The notes: generated from the sequence alone by a model not told the origin. A stretch of 64,000 bases of DNA from Oncomelania hupensis (GCA_036898135.1 CM072527.1:35013060-35077059), one strand, 5' to 3'. Counted from the stretch's first letter, positions 1 to 10,098 are shown. Numbers and translations are program-made.

Positions 1-964
1 ATCAGGTTATGGAGGATGTTTCCTGGGATGGCCAACCACTCTTGCTGGAGAACTTGGGCCAGAACTTCAAGGTTAGCTCCTGGAGGGAGGTTTGCCCGTG
101 TCTGTCGACCCAAGACATCCCACAGATGTTCTATGGGGTTCAAATCTGGTGATCGAGCCGGCCAATCCATCCTTATGGCGTGCTGTTGCTGCAGGAAGTC
201 ATTGACGATACGCGCTCGGTGGTGTCTGGCATAATCGTCCTGTAGTATGGCACCTTCCCCAATGGCATGCAGAGCTGGGAGAACCCTAGGTTGTAGGACG
301 TCATCCCTGTAGCCAATACCGTTTAAGTTGCCATGAATTTGGAGCAGGGGTGTTCTGAAGTTTAATGCGAAGCCATCCCACATCATGACAGATCCACCAC
401 CAAAGCGGTCATGCTCGCGCACCGTCGCATCAACAAAACGCTCCCGTGGACGCCTCCAAACATTCACTTGACGGTCGTTGAAAGACAAGGAGAACCGAGA
501 CTCGTCTGTAAAGCGCACCCTTGACCAATGTTGCCTAGTCCACACCAAATGACGCCGATCCCAGGCCAAACGAGCTGCATGGTGAGCTGGGGTGAGTAAA
601 GGCCGTACTGCTGGTCGTCTTGATCGCAGGTTTGCCTCGTGTAGACGGTTGCGAATTGTCTGGTCGCTGACGTTAACATTGCTGGCTGCGTGAAGCTGTC
701 TTCTGATGGTGTTTGCTGTAGCGGACCTCATCATCAGAGCTGACAGGGTGATGAAATGGTCTTGTCTTGCAGTGGTAACACGGGGGCGTCCGGACCTTCT
801 TGGTTCTTGGACGCTTCCAGTGTTGTTAAAGCGCTCCCGCAGCCTTTGGACAACGGAGTGGGACACTCCCAGCCGCCTGCCAACTTCTCTCACCCCCACC
901 CTTCCTGAAACCATGCAATAGCTCTGCCTCTATCCGCATCAGTCAATCGTCGCCTTGGAAGCAT
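1..964 (-). pseudogene. Tc1-like DDE transposase, partial and frameshifted
   Basis: This is a cut-and-paste transposase that would bind element ends and catalyse excision and integration at TA dinucleotides. The ATG at 962-964 starts a helix-turn-helix region (LTDADRGRAIAWFQEG). One missing base in the G-run near 893-901 then shifts the frame and causes an early stop. The next frame stays open from about 895 to base 1. It shows the catalytic-core landmarks RFTDESRF (about 492-519, first Asp), LQDDYARHHR (about 215-245, second Asp, with Tyr where Asn is usual) and PDLNPIEHLWDVLG (about 110-155, third acidic residue), giving a DD34E-like arrangement. The usual Gly-rich core motif reads GGGSVMMWDGF. 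The C-terminus runs off the window. The single frameshift lies in a homopolymer and could be a sequence error. Confidence 0.85.
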
Positions 965-1338
965 GGTTAGAAAAGCAGCAAAAGCGCTGCCATTTATACC
1001 CAGAAAAAAAGCGCCGATTGTTGAACTGAACTCAGAAAATGCAAACCTTTCGCGTGCAAATCACTTTTTAATGTTGAAAATTTTGCTTTATTAGCAAGAC
1101 AACAGTAAATTAGGGTCTTTTTGTGTGTGTAAAAATTGGGTTTGTTTTTGAACTCGGTGCAGAAAGTTCAAAACTCACACATATGATTACTAGTCAGAAT
1201 AAGATTGTCTTGAATGTTACTGTACTGGATAAGTTTTGAAATAAGCAATATAAGCAATATTATTGATAGCAGCAAAAAATAATTAAACTAAATGAAATAA
1301 TTATGAGAGTGGCCCTTCAATTATTTTGAGTAGTATAT
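1..1338 (-). mobile_element. Tc1/mariner-type DNA transposon, cut by the window edge
   Basis: The minus strand carries a Tc1-family transposase, followed on the 5' side by about 370 bp of AT-rich non-coding DNA. That flank ends near 1300-1338 in a sequence resembling Tc1-like terminal repeats (reading inward on minus: CTACTCAAAATAATTGAAGG) beside a TA-rich stretch, consistent with TA target sites. The other terminus lies outside the window, so the TIR pair cannot be confirmed. The 5' boundary is inferred, while the transposase assignment is secure. Confidence 0.75.
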
Positions 1339-1339
1339 A

Positions 1340-1655
1340 TAGAAATTGTCCCGAATGCTTCTTTGAAATTTCTGATGCAAAATGAAAATGCTGAAGCTAT
1401 GCGTTCCTTGGCTATGTTTATTTTCTACGCGTTAAAACTCAGAGAAAACGTTTTGAGTAGTTTTACCTGCCCACCATAAGTAAATAACTTTAGTGTGTGA
1501 CATGCGTTTTTTTTGTTATTCTAAGCTATATGCGTCGATACTGGAAAGCATTATACATCTATGTATTTGTATCTATGTATATCACTATGTTTTGTTGTTA
1601 AATAGTTGCCTTGATCTCTTGCAGATAGACTGGTGGTCTTGCAATAAAATTTAAA

Positions 1656-1660
<5 letters not shown>
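1340..1660. other. AT-rich non-coding DNA
   Basis: No ORF, RNA gene or repeat end is recognised between the Tc1 element and the following TC array. Confidence 0.5.

Positions 1661-1721
<61 letters not shown>
1661..1721. repeat. (TC)n microsatellite
   Basis: An uninterrupted TC dinucleotide array of about 60 bp. The RE-repeat ORF crossing it on the minus strand is a repeat artefact. Confidence 0.97.
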
Positions 1722-1722
<1 letters not shown>

Positions 1723-2119
1723 CACCCGCTCTTTCTCAATGTTTACCCCACCCACCCGCCCACCCCTTTTTTTCATTTTCAACTTACCCCAGTCATTTCA
1801 CCTTCCCTCCTGCCCTTTGTCTTAAGACAGTTGAGTTCTTCTAGTACAAAACGCTTTGCAAGCGATGGTGTTGGGCCCATCTTTAGTCCAGTATTTTGTG
1901 TTGTCTATGTGCGTGCATCCCAGAGCCGTTGCTTGTGCAGGTGGTTGGAAAGTAACTCCCTATTGAACATTGTCTATAACGTTGTAAATAGTTCTGCCCT
2001 GGAACCAAAACAAAACGTATTGTAATCCTTACACAGGTAGAATTGCATTGCTTATTTCTGATTTTCGTCTCACAGTGACGCGACGAGAGGAGATGCTCAC
2101 AATGGCCCGTCGTCGGACC

Positions 2120-2122
<3 letters not shown>
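1722..2122. other. Unassigned non-coding DNA
   Basis: A C-rich stretch (1720-1810) followed by mixed sequence. A 64-codon plus-strand ORF at 1831-2025 has no recognisable domain or context and is treated as chance. Confidence 0.4.
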
Positions 2123-2162
<40 letters not shown>

Positions 2163-2185
2163 AGAGAGAGAGAGGGAGAGAGAGA

Positions 2186-2264
<79 letters not shown>

Positions 2265-2291
2265 TGACACTTTAATAATGAGAGAGAGAGA
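2123..2291. repeat. (GA)n microsatellite at the LINE 3' junction
   Basis: An imperfect GA array (GGGA interruptions at 2155-2190) runs to 2261. It is followed by a 21-nt non-repeat island (2262-2282) and a short GA remainder. The 3' end of the minus-strand LINE abuts the array, so the LINE appears to have inserted into it. Confidence 0.95.
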
Positions 2292-2413
2292 ATACGAATA
2301 CGAATCTTTTATTCCAAAAAATTCAGGGCATCGCCCCTTTGGAAGGGTGTGTACATGAAAAAACAACAACAAACTTTGAATATATAATAACTTACATATA
2401 AATACAAAGCAGG

Positions 2414-3132
2414 TTACGATACTGCTAGTCCCCGAAGTCTCATGGCTTTATATAAATAAATACATAGTTTTCTAACAGTCTCTTCGTTGTCAGAGGCTAA
2501 CAGTAGAATGAGACGTGTTGCACAAGGCATTCTATAATATTTTGGGGCTATAAACTGTTTTCTTAAGTTCAGTAGGAATGGACAACACAATACAAAATGT
2601 AATTCGTTTTCTTCGGCCGTTTTACACATAGGACAAATAGTATCATTAACAGCATGCACTCTGTATCTATAAAAGTGAACAAATAATTCTGAAACACCAA
2701 ACCTAAATTTTGTCATCACAAACTTTAAATGCTTATCAATATTTAATTGCAAATATTTAGGCAGACTGTTGTGTTTAGAGTTACAAAACATATTATACAT
2801 TTGAAAACGTTCACTGTTATTTACATGCTCACTCCATACTTGCCATCTACAATCAATCAATCTTTGTTTAAATTATCTTAAAAACACTTTCACACTACCA
2901 ACTCCTTGATTCATCCATACATGACCAAATCCATTCCTGCATAAACACATACGAACGTTCGTAACCCAATTCTTCTTTCCCCTAGAATCCAAATTATACA
3001 GCATAGAATAAGCTTTCTTAGGCAACCTACCACCCTCCATTTGCGGAATTTTTATCCAGTAACGAATACAGTTTACAGCAGAATGTATAACAATCGGATA
3101 TCTATTCAACTCATTATAAACAAAATCATTAG
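2414..3132 (-). pseudogene. LINE ORF2 C-terminal region
   Basis: The last roughly 240 codons of the LINE ORF2, downstream of the nested insertion. The first part (about 3132-2876) carries the stretch TPNDFVYNELNRYP, which matches the region following the reverse transcriptase in this LINE group. It is cut by a TAA at about 2873, after which the same frame continues to a natural stop at 2414. The later part has a probable zinc knuckle, CPMCKTAEENELHFVLCCP (about 2590-2645), typical of ORF2 C-termini and thought to bind template RNA. The single in-frame stop is a true nonsense change rather than a frame slip. The function is that of the retrotransposon; no host role is indicated. Confidence 0.8.
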
Positions 3133-3140
3133 GTGTGCGC
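3133..3140. repeat. 8-bp target-site duplication, left copy
   Basis: GTGTGCGC occurs immediately before the left terminal inverted repeat at 3141. The identical octamer at 4141-4148 follows the right repeat, marking transposon insertion into the LINE. Confidence 0.95.
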
Positions 3141-4140
3141 CACAAGTATATCAACTAACAAGTTAGTATCTCCCTTCTATGTCTCTGTCGACGTGCGCGT
3201 ACAACCGGTTGCTTCCCTTTACATGCTTTTCGCTCCATAGAGCGTCGACGGCCTAAAATAATTTTTTAGAAACTTCAAAACCCAGGGGAATTATGGGTAG
3301 GGAAATCTTTTCTGAAATGACGACGGCAGGACTCTTCGAGATTGGTGCATGGCACACGCAAAATGGCGTCATAAGAAGATTGGTTAGATCTGAATTCGTC
3401 TAATTTGACCTCGCATGCTGCTGGATAACAATGCAATTTGGATTTGCTTTCAAAAATCAAAAGAGAGCGAGACCACAACAAAGTACAACGAGCCAAGGCG
3501 AGGCAAACACTCAAGGCCGACAGAACAAAAAGCACACAAACTACAAAAGGTAAGTACCCGTGACCATACACAATAAAGTAGGCCTAACCACCATTGCAAA
3601 ATAGGATTGATCATCACCATGATTGAATTTTTCCACCCCACCTTCCAATTGGTACGGAATCGAACATATGCTCAAATTATCATATCTTTAACAGACCTTG
3701 CATGTGCATTATACAGTGTGCTTCAAGCGAAAAATGAACCATCACATCGAACGATCTGGGCAGAATGGCGAACAATCGTTCACTGAGACTCATGATCGCC
3801 TGCACTGAGCTCACATACATGTGTGCATGTTTCTATAAATCCATCGTGTTCTCCTTCGATAATTGAGCAAAGCCTTTGTTCACTATCAGAAATATGCAGT
3901 TACTCTCCCAACTTTCGTTTAATTTCAACCAGCACATCTTCGCGAGAAATGGCGACCATGAATGCAAACATAGCTAGTTATCAGTTACTTCCCTTGAACA
4001 GATTTCCCAGAATTCTCTATTCTGTTTTTAGGTTTGGGATACCCCCGTCTCAGCTTGTGGCTAAAACCAAGGGCAACGGGACCACCGCACGTCGACTGGG
4101 GACAATACGAGATACTAACTTGTTAGTTGATATACTTGTG
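3141..4140. mobile_element. 1000-bp non-autonomous DNA transposon nested in the LINE
   Basis: Exactly 1000 bp bounded by perfect 32-bp terminal inverted repeats (3141-3172 and 4109-4140), beginning CACAAGTATATCAACTAACA. It is flanked by the 8-bp TSD GTGTGCGC. The TIR itself contains an internal inverted repeat (ACTAAC/GTTAGT). Removing element plus one TSD restores continuity of the LINE ORF2 (…INMRTP | NDFVYN…). No transposase is encoded; short internal ORFs (for example plus strand 3823-4155) read through the right TIR and are not convincing. An 8-bp TSD fits hAT, P, Zisupton or Novosib types, but the terminal sequence is not a clear hAT terminus, so the superfamily is left open. Confidence 0.93.
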
Positions 4141-4148
4141 GTGTGCGC

Positions 4149-6064
4149 ATATTAATGGACAAAAATTTCTTAAGACCATACAAATGAACTTTTTCACATT
4201 GTTGTGCAGCTTCTTCTAGACCCCAGATTTCTGATCCATATTGCATAATAGACTGCACTTGAGCATCAAAAAGTCTAAAAAAAGATATCTACAGAAAAAT
4301 TGTCATAAACACGAAGTTTATGCATGATAGACAAAAGTGCTTTCTTCGCTTTGTTTGCAAGGTCTGTGCATGCTGCAGTGAAACTCAATTTAGTAGAAAA
4401 ATAAATACCAAGGTACTTATAGGCATTCACAACAGGCATAGTCTTTCCATCATACATCCACATCTCTCTAGCACCCAAATATCCACCTTTTCTAAAAAAC
4501 AACAATATTACTTTTATCATAATTAACTTTAAGACAAAGCGAAGTAGCTGCTTTATATAAACTATTCAGCTGTGTCTGAAGCCCAACAACAGTTTCAGAA
4601 ATTAAGGCAACATCATCAGCTAACAACAAAATAAATAATTCGAAAGCATCCAATGAAAATGTAGCACCATGTCTTCCGTTATTGATAACTTCCAATGCAA
4701 GTTCGTTAATAAACAATGAAAAAAGTACAGGACTGCATATGTCTCCCTGTTTCACACCGGAGGTACAAAACACACATTCTGAGAGTCTGTCACCACATCT
4801 AATACGCGCCTTCACACCCACATACATACTTTTGATACATTTATACAACTTTCCTTTCAAACCATTCTTCAACAAAATAGGCCAAAGTAAATTTCTGTTT
4901 ATATTATCAAAGCATTTTTCAAAGTCTATAAAAGCAACATACAACTTACGATTAAGACTAAACTGCTTTTGCACACAAGCCATTACAGTAAATAAGTGAT
5001 CTACAGTAGAGTATCCTCTCTTAAAACCAGCCTGATATTCGTTAGTAATATTATTCTCCTCAACCCAAGTCTGCAAACGCATGTTAAGGATAGTACCATA
5101 CACTTTGCTGCTAGTATCACACAGACTAATACCACGGTAATTGCCAGGATTATTTACATCACCTTTTTTTATACAATGGCAAAATGATGGATTCAGACCA
5201 GCTCTCGGGGTATATACCTTTCTCAAACAAAATATTAAAGAATTTAATGAAAAAAGGAACGCAAACATCATAAGCGTTCTTTAGAATCTCGCCAATCACA
5301 CCATCAGGGCCTGCTGCCTTTTTAGACTTCAGCTTACGTAAAGCTAGCTGTACTTCTTCTTCAGAAATAGGCCTATTGAAAAAGTTACTATCATTATCAT
5401 CTGTATCATCTTCAACTTGTACATCATTAACATTAGCTTCTTCTTCCTTTTCTAATAACTGTTTGAAATGCTGGAACCATTCATCAACTGTAATTTGATT
5501 TCGAACACCTTTTCTAATAGGCAAAATGTTGCGTACATTATTCCAAAAATCATGCTGTGAATTTATAGATGCAACTAGTTTATCAATCATCAACTTATTG
5601 AATTGCTTTTTCTTATATTCCAATAAATGCTTATACTCTCTTCTGGCTTTACTGTATTCTGTTCTATCATCTTTATACAAAGTGCGTTTAAATCGTTTCA
5701 ATATCCTTCTCACTTTTCTTCTATGTTCATTACACTCCCAATCAAACCAGTTTTTATGTTTCTTTCTACCACTAACACAAACACGCTTTTTCATACAAGT
5801 TGCAATATCTTTCACACAATCACTGAACATATTTAAAGCTAAATTAACATCCACATCTATCATTTCAATTGCATTGTGCATAGCACGCTGTATAAGTTCA
5901 GAAATCATAGCATCCTTAAACAACTGTATATAATCATAATTCCAAACAAACTTCTCAACAAAACATTCTTTTTTCAGCACGCATAGTATCGACAACATTT
6001 CCCTCAGGAAACACAACCGAGAGAACAACAGGCATATGATCAGATTCAGAGCGATCCAAAACAT
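4149..6064 (-). pseudogene. LINE ORF2 reverse transcriptase region
   Basis: The reverse transcriptase copies the element RNA at a nicked target. Motifs in order on minus are KKAAGPDGV (about 5315), NNPGNYRGISL (about 5140), AFIDFEKCFD (about 4915, first catalytic Asp), GVKQGDICSP (about 4755) and LLLADDVALIS (about 4610; LADD in place of the common YADD), then YKYLGIYFS (about 4410). The coding frame changes three times: near 5165 (A-run before GGTGAT), near 4495 (T-run) and near 4275 (T-run). A further slip near 5970 separates it from the endonuclease ORF. Each break is a one-base change in a homopolymer. With those breaks ignored, coding similarity is continuous up to the TSD at 4148. Confidence 0.9.
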
Positions 6065-7295
6065 TCAAAACACATTTATCCCATACAGTAGCCAACAAAT
6101 CACTAGACATTAGAAAATAATCCACCACACTGTTGCCAAAATCCGAAATAAATGTGTAGCGACCCTCACGGTCACCAAAACACACTCCATGTAGAATAAA
6201 CATATTCAAAGCAGTGCACATGTGAAGTACTGACTTCCCATAACCATTCAAAACATTGTCTTGTGAATTTCTATTTACACTTGCAGGACTACTTACATAC
6301 AAGTCATCAAAATTATCATTTTCAATAGAGATTGGCTGCGAAACAGTAGATGTTCGACCATTAAGATCACCTGATAGAATAATAAAACAATCATTATCCA
6401 AAAAAGCTTTATTAACAATACAATTTTCTAACATTGAAATACCATCACCATCAGTGTTCATAACTGTGTAATACCTAGAACCTTCAGGTGGACAATAAGC
6501 ACAAACATACAATATATCCTTTGTCATGCCAAAGAGGCTTTTATAAAACAAAAAAAAAAAAAAGTTACCATCTGTAACAATAATTTGCTTTACAAGAGGC
6601 AAAAACTCATTTTTAATAAAACATACAACTCCCCCTGAAGGCCTACCAATAGCAGACAATTTCTTTGACGACTGACAAAATGCTTTATAACCACCAATGA
6701 TATCAGGGTTCAAAGTATCAACAAAGGCCTCAACCAAGCAAACAAAATGGAATGAAGTAATAAAAGAGATAAATTTATCATCAAAAAGTTTAGGCATCAA
6801 TCCATTTACGTTCCAATGCATAAATAAGAAGGCATTATTCAAGCTAACATTATTTTCATATACATATTCATCAAGACTGTTAACAGAATTATCCGACAGA
6901 ACACTATCATCCTTATCATCATCATCAGAGGTTGGGGCCCCGAACGTCGATTCCATAAAAGGGTAGTAAACAAAACTTGACCCGGCCTTGACCTCTGAAC
7001 TATCACCAGGATGCGAGCATAACGTAGTATATTGTGTGTAAGTGTGTGAAAGTACTCTGTCGGCATTTAATTCAATAAGTCTAGCGCCGCGCTCATCGTT
7101 AGAATACTGTGAGGTTGCAGGTGCAAATGTATTCACATTATCCGCAATATCGCATTGCCTGTCCTGCATGACATGTTTAGAAAAACAAACTGCGTAATTG
7201 CTTTCAAAAGATTGAGAAAAACAATCGTGTGAAAACCTATCATGTTGACATGCAAGATGTTTACATAGGCCTGTGCCATCGGGCTTACTAAACAC
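5955..7295 (-). CDS. LINE ORF2 apurinic-endonuclease (EN) region
   Basis: An APE-type endonuclease that nicks target DNA for target-primed reverse transcription. Within the 446-codon open frame visible motifs are WNVNG (residues 161-165), LVEAF with the catalytic Glu at 189, SGDLNG (308-313), the VVDYFL region (390-395) and the SDH triad end (418-420). The first 150 residues are Cys-rich near the start (also upstream of 7295, CKCDDC) and then acidic; their role is unknown. The 7295 start is a GTG and unlikely to be real: the frame extends upstream without a stop through at least 7330 towards the G21 tract, so the true ATG is unresolved. The frame ends in an A-run at about 5970, beyond which the RT frame resumes. 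Confidence 0.85.
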   Translation of the reverse strand: MFSKPDGTGLCKHLACQHDRFSHDCFSQSFESNYAVCFSKHVMQDRQCDIADNVNTFAPATSQYSNDERGARLIELNADRVLSHTYTQYTTLCSHPGDSSEVKAGSSFVYYPFMESTFGAPTSDDDDKDDSVLSDNSVNSLDEYVYENNVSLNNAFLFMHWNVNGLMPKLFDDKFISFITSFHFVCLVEAFVDTLNPDIIGGYKAFCQSSKKLSAIGRPSGGVVCFIKNEFLPLVKQIIVTDGNFFFFLFYKSLFGMTKDILYVCAYCPPEGSRYYTVMNTDGDGISMLENCIVNKAFLDNDCFIILSGDLNGRTSTVSQPISIENDNFDDLYVSSPASVNRNSQDNVLNGYGKSVLHMCTALNMFILHGVCFGDREGRYTFISDFGNSVVDYFLMSSDLLATVWDKCVLNVLDRSESDHMPVVLSVVFPEGNVVDTMRAEKRMFC

Positions 7296-7349
7296 ACAAT
7301 CATCACACTTGCACTCTGACAGGTCATGTTTGGTAGAGGGGGGAATGGA

Positions 7350-7370
7350 GGGGGGGGGGGGGGGGGGGGG
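7350..7370. repeat. G21 homopolymer between LINE ORF1 and ORF2
   Basis: A run of 21 G on the plus strand (C-run in LINE sense), followed by TTTTGGGG. It lies in the inter-ORF region, could form a quadruplex, and is error-prone in sequencing. Confidence 0.95.
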
Positions 7371-7447
7371 TTTTGGGGATGCGGGGGAGATGGGTTATAT
7401 TAAAAAATGGACATAGGTGTAGTAAAATTGTTTATGTTGGTATGAAA

Positions 7448-8371
7448 TCAAGTGTGGACATGGTGGATTTGGAAATGTAAGAAAGTAACAGCATCTACCG
7501 CAACTACCACAGCTTCCCCATCATCCGCCAGAACATACTTTTTGCCGTCAACAAGCAAATGATAAAAAACAATAGCCACCCTTGTACCACTGGGTACCTT
7601 CTTTTCTTTTTTCAGTTTTGACAATTTCTTCCTAACCTCCCTCACCCTCCTAGAAAAATCTTCGCCAATAAACAGATTGCTACCTTTTAAGTTTTGTTTT
7701 GCTTTCAGCATTTTCACTTTATCTCTGTAGTTAGTCCACCTGGCAATGATAGGAGCGTTAGGTTTTGAGCTAGTGCGATGTACACGATAAAATTCAATGT
7801 CCTCACTCAGTTGCAGCTTGTCAGTGCACATTTCTTTGATTCTTTCTTTACAGTCCTCGTTTGTTTCACCTTGAATCCTATCAAAGCCATAGAACAACAG
7901 ATTGTTTCTTCTAGACCGTCCCTCTAAATCGTCAGTGAGTTTTTCCACCTTCTCCATTCTCTCCAACAACCTGCTTTTATCTCTCCTCAACACTTCATTT
8001 TCATTCTGTAAGTCATTCATTTGTTCCTTTAGATTGTCAACTTCATTTTGCAATTGACCCACCTTGTTTTGGATAGCGTGAATATCGTTCCTCACCTCGT
8101 CTAGCTTGCTGTTGACGCCGCTGTCGATGGTGTTCAACTTGGCCATCACGTCCATCACGTCCATCAAAGTCGGCTGTACATCGGTTGCAGCGGCGGCGTA
8201 GCTCAGTCTCGTTTGTCGTTTGGAGTTGGTGTCAGTGGTGCTGGCGTTGGAAATGGCGGTACTTCCAGTGGTTTTGTTGTCCCCAGGGCCCGGGTTCTGC
8301 TCCACGTCGCTGGCCCTCAAAAGTAACAGGCTGCCCCAGCAAAAAATAGGACAAAACCGTCCCCATGACAA
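7448..8371 (-). CDS. LINE ORF1: 2A leader, coiled coil and L1-type RNA-binding protein
   Basis: A 307-codon ORF with an ATG at 8371. Residues 1-21 form a short hydrophobic leader (CWGSLLLLRAS). A 2A-type motif DVEQNPGP follows at residues 22-29, so the nascent chain is expected to separate before the final Pro. Residues about 70-150 are a heptad-rich coiled coil (KLDEVRNDIHAIQNKVGQLQ and onward). Residues about 150-240 match the L1 ORF1p/transposase_22 RRM region (RRNNLLFYGF; FYRVHR), followed by a Lys/Arg-rich segment (RRVREVRKKLSKLKKEKK). The expected role is an RNA-binding, trimer-forming chaperone for the retrotransposon RNA. The ORF is intact, in contrast to ORF2. The family is clear; function of the 2A is inferred from its motif. 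Confidence 0.88.
   Translation of the reverse strand: MSWGRFCPIFCWGSLLLLRASDVEQNPGPGDNKTTGSTAISNASTTDTNSKRQTRLSYAAAATDVQPTLMDVMDVMAKLNTIDSGVNSKLDEVRNDIHAIQNKVGQLQNEVDNLKEQMNDLQNENEVLRRDKSRLLERMEKVEKLTDDLEGRSRRNNLLFYGFDRIQGETNEDCKERIKEMCTDKLQLSEDIEFYRVHRTSSKPNAPIIARWTNYRDKVKMLKAKQNLKGSNLFIGEDFSRRVREVRKKLSKLKKEKKVPSGTRVAIVFYHLLVDGKKYVLADDGEAVVVAVDAVTFLHFQIHHVHT
8285..8308 (-). other. 2A-like translational recoding motif
   Basis: Codons 22-29 of ORF1 read D-V-E-Q-N-P-G-P, matching the D(V/I)ExNPGP consensus exactly, preceded by a Leu-rich stretch as active 2As require. In known 2As the ribosome skips the Gly-Pro bond, releasing the upstream peptide. Here the product would be a 28-residue leader plus the ORF1 protein. 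Confidence 0.9.
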
Positions 8372-8400
8372 GGCTGGTCGAACGACGTTTCAGCGATAAA

Positions 8401-8608
8401 ACTCGCATTCTCATGTTCTTTTTGAAAACGGCCCTCTTCGTCATAAACTTCACAAAAGCAAACATGAAGGTACCACAGACGGCTCGAAATGCAACGGGAC
8501 ATGTAGGCATGATGCGACAGAATTGGTGAGCACTAGCTTAGAAAATATTGCACGGTCAGAGCGCAGTGAAAACACGTCCTACCTCTACGAGCGCTTGCGA
8601 CACACTCT
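8401..8608. other. Possible LINE 5' leader and flank
   Basis: Sequence upstream of ORF1 in LINE orientation. Other reading frames stay open here but contain nothing recognisable. The exact 5' end of the LINE cannot be placed. Confidence 0.4.
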
Positions 8609-8626
8609 GAGAGAGAGAGAGAGAAA

Positions 8627-8688
<62 letters not shown>
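8609..8688. repeat. (GA)n microsatellite
   Basis: An 80-bp GA array with two interruptions. A minor GAG-rich patch follows at 8762-8785. Confidence 0.97.
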
Positions 8689-8691
<3 letters not shown>

Positions 8692-9114
8692 ATGAAATTT
8701 GAGAGAAGAGGGTGATGGCTGAAGAAAAGAAAAAGATAATAGCTGATAATAAAAATATGGTGAGAGAGAGAGAGGAGGAGGAGGAAAAAATGACAATAAA
8801 TCAAGAGATGAGTGAGCATACAGAAAATTATAATAGGAGAGATTGACATGTCAAATGCTTAATTTAAATTAACGAGTAAAAGAAAATAATTACAAATTAG
8901 CAATAATGCAATGGGCAAGTTAAAGGAGTACATGATGTTGACATTTAAGAGACAGAAATGTAAATGGAATGAGATACGGTATGAATGAAATCAGATTGAA
9001 ATGCGCCTTTTTCTTCATATGCCTAAATGTGTAATTGTTTTTTTTATTTAAAGCTCCCTTGTTTTATTGTCAACCAAGAAGTGGGCAAAAGGCCATTGCT
9101 CATTATTAAAGTGT

Positions 9115-9121
<7 letters not shown>

Positions 9122-9160
<39 letters not shown>
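9122..9160. repeat. (GA)n followed by G-run
   Basis: A GA array to 9150 continues into about eleven G residues. The array is preceded by a 21-nt motif (9099-9119) that also borders the GA array at 2262-2282 in inverse orientation. Confidence 0.95.
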
Positions 9161-9714
9161 AGGGCTCAAATATAAAAAGACCTGTAACACATTGTCAAGC
9201 GGCGAGCCATTACCTGCTGCACTAGTCACCGTAAGCTGAAATCATCAGTTCAACCTCTACCACTGTAAGGGCTCACAATAAGTTGTGTTCCATGCCAGAG
9301 TAGTTCTATCAAAGACTGTCAATAAGCTCTTTGGTTCTATTACAAGCAAGTTTTTAATAAGAGGTTACTTTTCAACCAGGCTGTATAAAAAAATACCCAC
9401 CAACATTTTGTGTTTATAAGGAACGCTATTATTATAAACGAAACACTTTTAACAGCGTTCAAAAATCTGAGGAGCAAGAGAAAGAATTCGATGCGGGACC
9501 AAGACCAGAGGGGATCCCGAGCTAGGGGCGTGGAGGTCTGTGGGTGCGGTCATTAACGGTCGCTGTGGGCCACTGGTCCGTTCCAGCTTACATCCTCATT
9601 AGCCTTCCCGCTGTGAGCACTAATCACTGCTAACGTCCGCTGTCAAATACACACCATAGCACCACAGTCGCGCATTGATTACTTTTTCTTTTTCTTCACC
9701 GCCACAAACACCAT
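9161..9714. other. Unassigned non-coding DNA
   Basis: Moderately GC-rich around 9480-9640. No domain, RNA gene or repeat end was recognised. Confidence 0.4.
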
Positions 9715-9728
9715 CGTCGTCGTCGTCG

Positions 9729-9800
<72 letters not shown>

Positions 9801-10056
9801 CCTTCTTCTTCTTCCTCCTCCTCCTCAAACGCCTCCTCCTCATGGTCGTCGTCATCATAATCATCAACATCATCATAATTATCATCGTCATCGTCGTCAT
9901 TATCATCTGCCATCAACCACCATGCTCTACTACCGCTACCAGAATCGTAATAATGATTTCTTCTTCTTCTTCTTCTTCTTCTTCTTCTTCTTCTTCTTCT
10001 TCTTCTTCTTCTTCTTTTCCTCCTCCTCCACCACAATCACCATCATCATAATCATC

Positions 10057-10098
<42 letters not shown>

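Larger units (their letters stand above)
2284..8400 (-). mobile_element. CR1/L2-like non-LTR retrotransposon, near full length
   Basis: An autonomous-type LINE reading on the minus strand. It comprises a short 5' leader (about 8400-8372), ORF1 (8371-7448), an inter-ORF region with a G21 tract, ORF2 (about 7320-2414) and a short 3' UTR. The 3' end is a short tandem repeat of a hexamer (minus: ATTCGT units at about 2290-2310) rather than poly(A), as in CR1/L2-group elements. ORF2 order is APE endonuclease, reverse transcriptase, then a C-terminal Cys/His motif. It is interrupted by a nested transposon at 3141-4140. The clade is inferred from architecture and motifs; Crack or another Jockey-superfamily clade is possible. 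Confidence 0.85.

Noticed and set aside
3141..4140. Plus-strand 110-codon ORF (3823-4155) as a transposase
   Set aside because: It reads through the right TIR into the LINE, has no transposase motifs and no conserved domain.
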